Source: Molanna angustata (taxonomy: Eukaryota > Arthropoda > Insecta > Trichoptera > Molannidae). From it: 64,000 nucleotides of DNA. Made by a program: the position numbers and the translations under genes. The stretch covers positions 6,539,052-6,603,051 of the forward strand of contig OY754973.1 in the NCBI GenBank assembly GCA_963576475.1, in the 5' to 3' direction. Shown here one piece after another: positions 1 through 17,400 of this stretch (position 1 is the stretch's first letter; each line of letters begins with the position of its first letter). The notes beneath the pieces were generated by a model. That model had not been told where the DNA came from. It saw nothing but the letters and a program-made list of their open reading frames with translations, and ran no database searches.

Positions 1-5549
<5,549 letters not shown>

Positions 5550-5632
5550 TTTCTAAATATGTATAGACAGTAAATATTTTAAATTTATTAACAAATTTAT
5601 GAATACATTGTTCTTTGCCATTTTAATGTCAT

Positions 5633-5638
5633 AATAAA
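5633..5638 (+). terminator. CDC5L polyadenylation signal
   Basis: An AATAAA hexamer lies 84 bp after the CDC5L stop codon, on the same strand. It is the first canonical signal after the stop. Confidence 0.55.
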
Positions 5639-6789
5639 ACAAATGTTTAATTGATTTTTTTTATTGTATTATTGATTGATATTTTAGATAGCAAATCCTG
5701 CGACGACAATATAGTGAGTGTGTTATTCTGCGTTTCACTTAAAGGTGCACTTCATGGTAATGTTGGTACGAATGTCGGTCAAACTGAATAATGTTGCCAT
5801 TTATCCAAATTAAGTTCTTCTATTGATTTATAAATTAATAAGAAATTTTTAGAAGAAAACAATATGATAAAATTATACATTACTTTTATAATTATTTTAA
5901 ACAAAACAAAATTTTTTTTTTAAGTATTTGTGCAGTTTTATCAGAAATAATTGTTGAAAATATTACAAAAGACAAATCGAAATCCTTAATTGTAAGGAAT
6001 ATCCTTTTTGACATATAACAACACCAAATTCAATCATAACGACTTGACCGCTAAGTGCACTTTTAAATGAAATGCACTCTACTAGGTAAGATGGTGTGAA
6101 ATAAAAATTATGTTCTTTGCAATCGAGTATTTTGTTTTATTACACATATTCCAAGCACAGGTTCATATCCATCTCTTTATCATAAATAACAACATTACAA
6201 TAAGCCATGTGATTGGTAAAATGAACATTATTTTTTAATTTATAAAATTATCATGTTTATACATTTCTTGATTTTGGACAATTTTTTTGGGCAACTAATA
6301 AAATTACTGCGTTGAACATCCTCCAAGGCGTTAAATGTATTTATAATAAAATGCATTAAAAAAATTACCAAACAGTTTCAACGACTTGATGTTTGAGCAA
6401 TAAAAATATTCTTTAATAATAATTAATTTAAAGTTTATTCTATTTACAAAAAATGAGAAGCTATTACCCCAACTATGGCCCCAACCTAACATAGTTACCA
6501 CGTTTTATGGATATAATTTAGAAACAGACTATTTGTATGTTAAGTCCTCCCTCAGTAATCCAGTACATCAATTCTCTGGGGTTTGTTATAACCGCGCAAC
6601 AAGCAGTGACCTGTCTCAAGATCAATAAACACTGCTCTGCGTACATATGAAACATAGATTCTGCCATTTAAATGCGTCATTTTTACCATTTTCCAGTACT
6701 CTGATTCGATTACTGAGGGAGGAACAATGTAAATTCACTAGTTGGTTTCGTTCACTTTATCTTATTGGGATGTTCATTAAGATATCCAT

Positions 6790-6945
6790 ACAGGGAGCTA
6801 GGCAACATGTCAATTTAGCGATGGAAAAGGAATAAAAAGATTTTAATGCATGAAAATGACAGTTGCATGTCGCTTTCATACATTGCTTTTTCATTTCTTT
6901 ACCATCACTAAATTGACACATCGACTAGGCACCCAGTTATCTACT
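6790..6945. repeat. Imperfect foldback repeat
   Basis: The stretch gtcaatttagcgatggaaaa near 6810 pairs with the complement of the segment near 6900-6920 (gtcaatttagtgatggtaaa when reversed). Flanking words gctaggcaa and gcctagtcg also pair roughly. It is probably a small MITE; no target duplication was found. Confidence 0.45.
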
Positions 6946-7242
6946 TATGCAAGGCAATTTAATAATATATATTTAGAATATATTATAATATGTAATAAGG
7001 CACATCCAATTTCAATTTTTTGATTACTTGGTAAGATAAATTATATGTAAATTTATAAAAGTACATTTGGGATAGCAATAGTAAAATTACACACACCAAT
7101 GAAACGGTGAATACTTTTTATCATAATGCTGTAAAAACTAATTAGAAAATAGGTGATACAAACAAATTGGTTCTATGCAGTGGAATTGGAATAAATGGCA
7201 CATAATTAATATCACAGATAAAACCTTTATAGAATAAAATTT

Positions 7243-7495
7243 GAACCCATCACCCGTATAAGGGTCTATATGACAAAAAAATATATTGAAAAAAACACAT
7301 TTTTTTGATAAAAAAGTTAATACATTTGTATGCCTAACCGCTAACTTTCATAGACAAAAAAAAGTGTTTTGGGTTGCCATTATAAGAGAGTAATAAAATA
7401 ATTTTACATTGTCCTGTGATATAGAACCTTTTTCTGTTAAAAAAGTTGTTTTTGACCAAATGTATGATATAGACCCTTATACGGGTGATGGGTTC
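7243..7495. mobile_element. Small TIR element with 29-bp perfect terminal inverted repeats
   Basis: Bases 7243-7271 are the exact reverse complement of 7467-7495 (gaacccatcacccgtataag plus nine more bases). ATTT precedes (7239-7242) and follows (7496-7499) and may be a 4-bp target duplication, though such short AT words are easily matched by chance. The interior is non-coding. The right end abuts a Harbinger MITE fragment. Confidence 0.65.
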
Positions 7496-7500
7496 ATTTA

Positions 7501-7615
7501 CAGTCTTACTAATAAACATGTTGCTACACGACCGTTTAACACCCGTGTAGGCAAAAATGTTACTACTAAACGCTGTGTAGCAGATTAGTAGCACTCAATG
7601 TATCTCTCATACAAA
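7501..7615 (+). mobile_element. 5' fragment of a PIF/Harbinger-type MITE
   Basis: It starts CAGTCTTACTAATAAAC directly after TTA (7498-7500). It then follows the element at 16938-17415: acgaccgtttaacacccgtg, then a TAAACGCTGT stretch and a tctctcatacaaatttt stretch. The alignment stops near 7615, so the 3' end is missing. Confidence 0.65.
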
Positions 7616-8204
7616 TTTTGAAAGGAAATGGGGCGTTATGGGAAGCGTGCATAAGATCACTCAGAACGATGGCCAAAATGTATTCAATATCACACACATT
7701 TTTTTTAACAAATGATATATGTGCAATTGCAATGAAATTTTGTGAATTTGTTCAGCTCATACCAGAAAAGGTTTTTTAATATAAATTTATTTATTTGATA
7801 CCTCACACAAGACCGAAGGGACTGAAAATGGACAGAACTGACGGGAGGGACGGAAAAGACAGAATAATAGTTAGAGATTATTGATAACAATCTAAAAAAA
7901 TAAAATAAATCAAACATATCAACTATTTTTTTGTGTACAGAGAGAGGTAAATAATAAATTATACTCTTGTAGGACAATGTCTGAAGGGTTTTGCTAGTAT
8001 ATATACATATAAATATTAATATACAATACATTATTATAAAATTAATTAACATACAAATACAAATTGAAAAATAAATAATAATGCATATATTAAGAACCAC
8101 AAATTCTGGAAAAAATGGCTTTGCCATAGTTGATTTAGTATGTCTTAGAAGAGGCATAAATATTCAACCACTATTTACAATTTTAAACATTAAAAGACAC
8201 TCAT

Positions 8205-8210
8205 TTTATT
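8205..8210 (-). terminator. Candidate FANCM polyadenylation signal
   Basis: TTTATT on the plus strand gives AATAAA on the minus strand, about 270 bp after the FANCM stop. In DNA this AT-rich other hexamers could also serve. Confidence 0.3.
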
Positions 8211-8476
8211 ATTATAATTGATTATTTTCAAATAAAGAAATAAGCATTTTTGGAATAAGATTTTCTAAATTTGTTACAAAAATTAAAAAAAATAATGATT
8301 AATTAATTATTGATTTTCTAAATTTGTTTTTATCTGAAAAAGAAAAACATAAATATCCGAATAACATAATTAATATAATTATGTGTGATAAGATTTGTGT
8401 CTTCTGAGAGTGAATAAGAATGTCTGATAATTTAAAGATTGATTTTTTTAAATGAATAAATAAGTTGTACATAAGT

Positions 8477-11400
8477 TTAAAAAATGTCATCATCTGTACT
8501 TGATTCACTTTGAATCTTTAATCTTACAACTCTTCTTTTTTTACTAACTGGTCCAGGACTTTCAGATGATGGGTCATGAGCGTTTTTTACCACTGGTTCA
8601 TCTTCAGAATCAGTTTCTTTATTTTCCCTCTTTTTCTTTCGTCGCTTTCTTTTCTTTAACATGGCTTCAGCTATTTCTAACTCTGACATATCATGCCTCT
8701 GAGTCAGACCAATATCGCCATCAACACAAAATGAATCCTTAAAATTATACCACAATTAATAAGTAATTAATATAACAACATAATCTGTATTCACTTTTAT
8801 AAAATAAAATGATATAAAAATAAAAACAAGTTAATTATTACCAAAACATAATTAGTGTTTTCATCTGGATCCACTTGAGAAAATACAGACATTGTAGACT
8901 TTCGTGATGACAATGCGGGAATTTTAAATGCACCGAGATTCTTAACAGGACTTCTGAAATGTGCGAAAATAATACAACATAAAATAACTTTTTTTTTTCT
9001 ACAATTCAATCTGTGTAAAAATGAAAGTCAGGAAATTTATAGAGGAATAGATGAGTTGTAACATTTTCTAAATAAATTGACTTATTTTGATAAATAATTA
9101 TTATTTAGTAAAATTAATTGACAGATCTCAGGTAGAATATTAGGAAAATTCGTTCATTCATTGGCACTTAACCACACTGGCCTTATCCAGTTAAGTTGTC
9201 CAATCAGGTTTTAAAATCGCATTTAAACTTGAATAAATTACTTTTATAAGATATAAATTTACCTGACTGACTGTAAATACTTTGCCTCCATATCAACATT
9301 CTCATCATGATCAACATGATCTTCATCACAGATGAAGTTAACAATACTACTGTCTAAACCTTCACTGGATCTTGTACAATGTTCGTCTCCACTATCATCA
9401 TAAGAATCCTCCGATTGAACGGCCTCGTAATCTATAAAATCTGATATTGGTTTTTTTCTCTTCTGAAAATAAAAACAAGTGGTTATTAATATTAAAATTA
9501 ACGAGTTAAATACATTTTCAGACAAAAATACGAAAAATTTATTTTACAAGAACTTTTAGATATTTTTCACACGCAGAATATATAAGAAATCAACGTTACA
9601 TAATATTATGTATCAATTTGAAGTTGATTGTATTTATGGTAGAGCTAACTTGTGGGTACAAAATTTCGGATATGACATACAAGATGAAATTCATTGTATA
9701 CACTACATTGAGAATTTGAAGTAAGAAATCATAAGTCTTCACTACCACATATTACTAAACTACAACTTTACAAAGAAAATATTATTGTACCTTTTTTTTA
9801 CCATCATACAACTTTTTCCTCTCACAATGTTCTTTAATTTTGTTTGTCTTTTTCTTCACAATGAAATCATCATCGTCGTCGTCACTATAATATTTATTTG
9901 TTTGTTTCTTGATTGGCTGAGAATTGCATTGCTTCCTCAACCATTGTGGTTGACTAGGTTTAGAGAATTGTTCCAATTGACTAACTTTAGTTATTTTATG
10001 ACAGAAATCAGTGTCATCGCTTGATATATTTTGATTCACTTTACAATTGCCAACATCATTTTCAAAGGATGGATTTCCATTGGAGGAATTATTCGGAATC
10101 TCTTTAATAAAATTGAACGGATTTTCGTTGCAAGTTTTCAGAGTAGAACTAAGCTTTTCTTTCAATGAAAGTTTACTTTTGAACACAGGCCTCGGTGAAT
10201 CCACAGCTGCTTTTTTGAAAAATGGTGAGTGTTCATTGTTTTCGTCCGAAGAGCAATATTTTCTTTTTGAATCCAAATTTTGAGAGATGCATTTATTGAG
10301 ATCATGTTTATTGTGAAATTTATCCTTGCTTACTTCAACTTTACTTATGTTTTCTTTGTGATTGTCATCTGAATCAGAGCTGTCTGACGTTTCCAGGATG
10401 GTAATGTGGTTTATTTTTGAAAAATTTATTGTTTTCTTTAATACTCTTTTCTTCGGCATTTGTGAACATAAAATTATTGATTCTCTACTGTCATCACTAC
10501 TCTTTTGGGATTCTCTTGTTTGAATTATGTTTTTGGAATGTTGGATTTCAATACTTTTATTTTTATGGCTACTTTCACTATTTTTTTTAGTACTATCATA
10601 ATCATTGTTGATTATGTCAATTATCTGTGTAACTGTAAATAAAGACACATCTGTCTTGTTAATGTTAGAACTGATATCTCGAAACTTTGAAATATCATTT
10701 CCGACGCTAGGTGTCAAATGTTTCTGTGTAACATTTAAAGATGTCTTATTTAGTTCCAAATCAATATTGGAAAGATATTTGTCATCCTCAATGTTAAAAT
10801 GTTCATCTTGAAAAAGTTTGATTTTAGAACAATGTGGAGTGGAAGTAAAATTATTAATTACAGATTTATTGACTTTTTTTGGAAAACTTCGTTGAGAGCA
10901 AATTATAGGTGACATAGGTTGTTCTTCAGGTTCAGAAATAGTCAATTTTTGCGGTGTGATCAATGGATTTGTATTGATATTTTTACTGGCTGATTCATTG
11001 AAATCTTCATCTTCAAATATATCTTCAATACTCTCCAAACCAAAAAATGCTAATGGATTTTCATCTTGTTTAGGAGCAACTATGGTAGGTTTTTTATCAT
11101 TTTCACTCGGATTGTCAAAAGTAGTTTTTAGAAGATTATTGTATTCATTATTTTTTATCTCAAAACATGTGTTTTCTTTTGATTGTTCAGATGTTTGCAA
11201 CTTATTTTTTGGAAATATTTCAGTAGATTCAAAACCAACTACTGTTTTATCAATGATTTCTAAAACGGATATTGATTGTAACTCTTCTTGTTTTGGGCTG
11301 CAGGAATTTGCAAAGATATCATCAATGTCTCCGATATCAAAATCATCTTTCATCGCTATTTTTTCATATTTAGAATTACAATCACCTTGAGATGAATTAA

Positions 11401-14400
11401 AAACGGGAGAGTTGGGATATTTTGACAAATTGTGTTCATAAATATCTGGATTGGAATAAGTGGTTTTGTTTAAGGATGTACTTAGTATGGAGTTTATTTC
11501 ATTTTTATTAATATCTTTCGACTTGTCTACAGTTTGTTTTAACATGGAGACATGAAGGTTTTTTATTTTGGCAAGATTGTCAATTGCAGAGACATTTGGA
11601 ACCTTCCATGAAGGAGATAATCCAGAAGGTTTGATATTATTATCTATCTTTGTGAAGATTGCATTCATTTTATATTTATTAAATTCATTTTCAGTTTTAG
11701 GTTTTCTAATATCTATTTCAACCATAAGGTCTATCAAATTTGCAGATAGCCCATCTTTTTCTAAGAACTTATTTTTTTTGGCTAAATCATTGTTAGGAAC
11801 TCCATATTCTTCGAGTGTTTCTTTGAGCTTTGTATGAAATAAGAATTTTTCTTCCTCTTCTGGATTGTTGTTAAGTTTCATAAAAAGTTGTCTAATATCG
11901 TTGTTTCTTTTTTTGACAGGTTTTGATTTTGTATTTGTCGTAGTTTTCTTCAAAGGTGGGGATTGAACAGTTTTTGGTTGAACATTTACTTCTTGTGTAA
12001 GTATGTCTAAAAAACATAAAATGTGTATTTACAAACATTAAAAAAAAAAACAATCTTTTTTGTTAAATCAAATACATTCATAAAAAAGCCTTACTGTCTT
12101 ACTTATAAACGTAAACTATCTATAGTACCTAGTAATAGAGCGTGATTATCGTAAAAGTTTACTTATGAACCGTGACTATATTTATTACAGCTTTATTTCA
12201 TAGACGTTAAGTTAGGACAGGTCGAGCGGTTGTTTAATACTTGGACTAATACGTCATACTAAGTATTTTAAAATAGCGGATCTTTCACATATGATCCAAT
12301 GCATATTTGAGATTGACAGAAAAATGTAATACTTATAATGTTCTTCCTTGTTATTCTTCATCGCAATCGTTTTTAAATTGACTCAACACGGCACAACGCG
12401 GTGTTTGTTTTCATTTTACAATGTCAGTTGTCCAAAAATTACATGCATTTATCTATTTTTTAACATCTGGTCATATGAAAAAATAAATAAGGGTCTTCGT
12501 AAACAATTTGGTGAACTAGTTAGTCATACCTTAGTATACGTTTATAAGTAAGATTTTTAAATACCGATCTTAACTATTTAAGTCGTGCTTATCAAGTTGC
12601 GCGTTTAGTAAGCTATTAACGAAATCTTTATCAGTAAATTTGCTTATACATTAAAAGTCTTTTTACTGATAAATACACATTACATAATATTCTTTTAAAG
12701 TTCAATCTTCAACTTCTTAATTTTGACTTACCATGATTTTGTGTACTTGAAGATAAATTAAATCTTTTGGTATCAGCATACTGCAGAAGATCACTCAACA
12801 TCTTACTATCTGATGAATGATGGATCAAAACAGAGTATTGTAAGCTTCGCTGCCATTCCAACCAATCACACAAATTTATTTTAGATTTTTCATTAACTTC
12901 ATCATCTGGGTATTTTAGTGCTCCTATAATAAAATGAAACAAACATACACGAATCAATTAAAGAATCATTTATACTTTGAATAGAACATAAATCATTTTA
13001 TACTGTGAATAAAAATACCAACATAACTTGAGAAGCCACAACAAGAGTTATAAAATAACAATTCATGTACCTTTTTTTGTATTCCAATGTTCAACACCAT
13101 CTTCGAAAAATGTAAAATCTGGTAGCCCATTAGGATACATAGTGGAAAATTCATCTTTAGATAAGGATCGGTTCTTAAGATTACTGGAAGGAGAACCGTC
13201 ATTTCCGAGGGATGATTTTGTAAACATGTCGCTTATTTTATTTTGACCCTAAAAAAAGATTTTTATAAAAAGATTAAACAAAGTTATTCTAAATGTGGAA
13301 ATATTTACAAAAACCAAATACGAGTTTTATTTATTTAATATTGCTTCTCGGGCAACTAACAGATACTATGCCAAATATTAATTTAACACGCACCCAATAA
13401 CAAGTTGCCACATTCTGGAGACTTACGATATTTATCGTCTCACAGATCCAGACTGGAAACACAATTAAAAACTGTGTCTCCACCGGGAATCGAACCCAGG
13501 ACCCTTGGCTCAGCAGTCAGATATCTAACCAACTGAGCCACGAAGGCCGACAAGCCGAGTTTTATGTCGTCTACCTGTTGGGAATAAGTAGAATGATTGC
13601 ATAACAGAACAGAAGGTAGCAATCTATAAACACTTTAAATAAGAAAATAAATATACTTTTTGATTCTTATCAGATTTGGGTTCTTCTTTTTTCTTTTCGA
13701 CGGTGATGAACATCTTGTGGCATTTTGGTGTGATACTGTTTGGAATCATTCTGGGACTTGCGTTATATAGATTTTTGACCAATTCTTTGCTCTGCAATAC
13801 TCTTTTATTCAAAGAATCCCTTTGCATTATACACTCACGCAAGGTCTGAAATGAATTAACATAAAATTAAACCTAAAGTAAAATAGAGAGCACGAGAAAA
13901 CCAAACCGTAATAATCTGAGATATTTGACTAAAAAAATTTAACCATAAGTCCATACATACTTAGCATCACATCATGTAGGCAGAAGTGAATGACACACTT
14001 TTCTATCTTAACAAACATACATTGCCCCATTTACATTTTATTTATTTATTTTTTAGTTTGTTGTACGTATAATTTGTACACCGGCAGGCTTATTGCTAAA
14101 TGGCAATTTCTTTCAACCAATCAGAGTAAATGTTAAATATACAATACAATATGTTAAATATACAATACAATCGTCTATAACCAACGGGCGACCATGGATA
14201 AAAGGATTTCTTCCCCACGGTGTGACGTAATGAGTCCCGTATAAATGCAGTCAACTTTTTGATATTTCTCATATACTAAAATTCAGTCAGATAAATTTAG
14301 ATGAATCAGAATAGGACATAATGTGAACTATGACAATGAGGTAATGACGTGACAAAAATAAACAAAAAAATAAAGATTACAGAAGAAAACTAAAAAAGAA

Positions 14401-17400
14401 AAAGAAGATTGAATATAAGAACAGTTCATAGCAATGATAGAAAAACAAAAGGATAGGAGAATGAGAGGAAGAAGAAAACAGGTATTATCAGATAGATATT
14501 CTTGTGTTAGCCTTTTTTTGAATATGTTTAGTCAGATAGACAAAGTAATATCAGGAGTTTCTTATTACTATTCCATATTATATCATCTTTTTCTGAAAGT
14601 TTCTGCATTTCACTCATTTTCTTTCAGGTTTTTATGTTATCTTTGTCAGTTGTTCATTAATTATTACTTTAATTTAGTAATTTAACTTGAATTACTTCAA
14701 TTTGGATTTAGTATATTCAATTTACTTGTTCATAATTTCCATGTAGCCAAACTATCTCAAAGTGTTCATTTCCATTCTATCAATATGTACCACTTTTATC
14801 CTCAATTCATTTACATTTAACACTCTGTCATACATCATATTGTTGCAAAGACCTTAATGATAGAATTGAAACAAAAAAAATGTAACCATATGTATCCTAA
14901 AAATATGAATTAAATATACCTAAAACAACAGAATAAACCTAATAAAATAATGTATCAATAGATTGGAAACAATATTTATGATTAAGAATATGATAGTTGG
15001 TTGTATTGGTGTTTGATAAAAATTATGTAAGAATACCTGATGTTCTTTGCCTTCAGTGACTAGAATAACCACACGACCTCCTCTTTCTCTTCCAGTTCTT
15101 CCACATCTAAAAGGTTTAATTAAAGTTTCAGATATTTAATGTACAAATAATATTATAAAACAAAAAAAATCAAATTAAAATATCAACCTTTGCACTAATC
15201 TCACTGGAGACTTATTGGATATGTCAAAGCATATAATAAGATCGACATTTCCAACGTCCAGACCTTCTTCTCCAACACTAGTAGACACTAAAACATTACA
15301 GCTTCCTTCCCTGAACATCTTCATCACACGCAGTTGTTGTTTCTGGGAAAATGGTTTCATAGGATGATCTTTGCTGGAGCCTGCAACATAAGTATAAATA
15401 AAATATAAAGAATAAAATATATTATTCATGGCTAGTCGGCCTTCATGGCTCAGTTGGTTAGGTGTCTGACTGCTGATCCAAAGGTCCCGGATTCGATTCC
15501 CGGTGGAGACACATTACCATTTTTCATAGTAGGTAATATATTATTCCTATGGAAAGCAAAAATTATAAAACCCCAATGTTCATATATTTAATAACGATAA
15601 TAATTAATACCTATTGGTCTATCAAGCAATCAGCTTAAAACTGTTATCCTCAAAATTTGTTCGAAGTACAAATTTGAAAAAAAATTCCGGGGAAATGGGG
15701 AAATATTTATTTTCTGGCAACATTATTTTTACATTCCACACAACTTAAGACAGTATACGTACCTACACCTACAGATCTACCGCCTCACACACACATGTAA
15801 ATAAAACTTGTCATACATTTGAATTCGAAATTTATATTGCATGCGGCTTCTGTACCTTATAATTCTATGGTTTATATATTATTTATATAGGATATTCATG
15901 TAACATTCAAAATGTCTTCAAATAAATAAAATAGAATATTACCTGCGGCTCCCAATCCTTGTCCAACAAAAACATGAGGTTTTATCATAGGTCTACATTG
16001 CAGCAATAAACAGTGTACCAAGTTAACACTTTCTCTATATTCACAGAAAACTGAAAAATATACAAATATAAAATTAAAGATTATTATATATTTGTAACTT
16101 TCTGTAAATATAGTAACACAAATAATTATTATACATACAAAAGAAAAATTAATAAATTGAAACTTACTGATCGCTTTAGTTTCAACATTTTTTCGTTTGG
16201 CCGCTGTGAAATGATTCACTATCACTTTTTTAAGATTTTCAAATTTTGGGTGTCCAAATTTTAGTTCTTCTTTTATCTAAAAAAAAATATAAGTAACAAA
16301 AATTAAAACTTACACATGCTTATTTGAAAAAGATAAGTTAAAAACTATCTTTGCAGCACTACTAAAAGAAATAGTTCTGTATTTACGGGAATTGAATTTG
16401 GCTAAAAAAAGTTTACTAATAATGGAGTTCTAACACTTTTCATAATTAATTTCACTGGTATACTCATCCAGCATTCTTGTGGTTCATTAGTGGTGTATTC
16501 TTACCTCTGGATAAGAACCATCAGGCAATGAGTTAAGATTAATAGAGAATGGATTAGTGCCAAGATCATCGCGCAGTCTCTCCAAGAAATATGTTAAGTT
16601 GTCATCTCTGCTGACCCATTCTTTATCTGTATGCTCGTCAAAGAAGTTGAGGAAAACTCGAGCTCCGTGTTTGGTCAAAAGTTCCAGGGCATGATACAGA
16701 GTTATGACCATGGTGAAATCATGCATTATTCTTTGATGTTGAGGATGCCTGTCAAATATTAAATATTGTATAAGATTCATATATTAGATTCTACCATGAG
16801 ATTTTACAACGCTGATTCCCAATAATGGCAAAAGTTGAAAGAGTTAAAAGTACTTTTTGGAGTACATGATTTTAGAATGAAATTTTAGGGGATTACATCA
16901 TAAACTATAAGCAATAGACACATTTTACAAAGACTTACAGTCTTACTAATAAACTTGTTGTATAAGTTACACGACCGTTTAACACCCGTGTAGGCAAAAA
17001 CGTTAAAAATAAACGCTGTATAGCAGATCATTCGGATGTTCGGTGTGTCTCTCTCATACAAATTTTACACAACGCTTCCACACTTGTCCAATGTAGTTTA
17101 GCGGTGTTTTAGACCAACTGTAATCTATCACAAATCAAGTTTGATTTTGATCTGCATTGTTATATCTTGGAATAATATGATGAAAATATAAATATTTTAT
17201 TCTCGACAGTTGTGTATTTTAATCAGAATGTCAGCTGGGGGCTCGCGGGTGCGAAATTACAACATTGTCAGATTAATTTCTGTTGTAAGTCTGTTGCAAC
17301 TACTCAGTCTTTTTACAGCATTTATTAGTATTTTTTTTTGCTACACGGGTTTTACGCGATGTGTAACTAAACCACTGGTCAACGGGTGTGCAGTCAATTT

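Larger units (their letters stand above)
5640..8200. other. Intergenic region between convergent CDC5L and FANCM
   Basis: No gene is recognised. The region is AT-rich. It contains an inverted pair (cctccctcagtaat at 6546-6559 and its complement at 6708-6721), a foldback at about 6790-6945, a TIR element at 7243-7495 and a Harbinger fragment from 7501. The 150-codon minus-strand open frame at 7705-8157 is compositionally hydrophobic and AT-driven, with no recognisable domain. Confidence 0.6.

Noticed and set aside
7705..8157. Minus-strand 150-codon frame that looks like a membrane protein
   Set aside because: Hydrophobicity follows from AT-rich codons (Ile, Phe, Tyr); no start context, homology or exon signals.
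7705..8160. Possible CRISPR-like or tandem array in intergenic repeats
   Set aside because: No regularly spaced identical units; the genome is eukaryotic.
9785..11837. Several plus-strand frames opposite FANCM exon 15
   Set aside because: They are antisense shadows of the 739-codon FANCM exon.
13489..13551. Possible tRNA gene (A and B boxes)
   Set aside because: The same head recurs with a shared SINE body at several sites and lacks a convincing acceptor stem.
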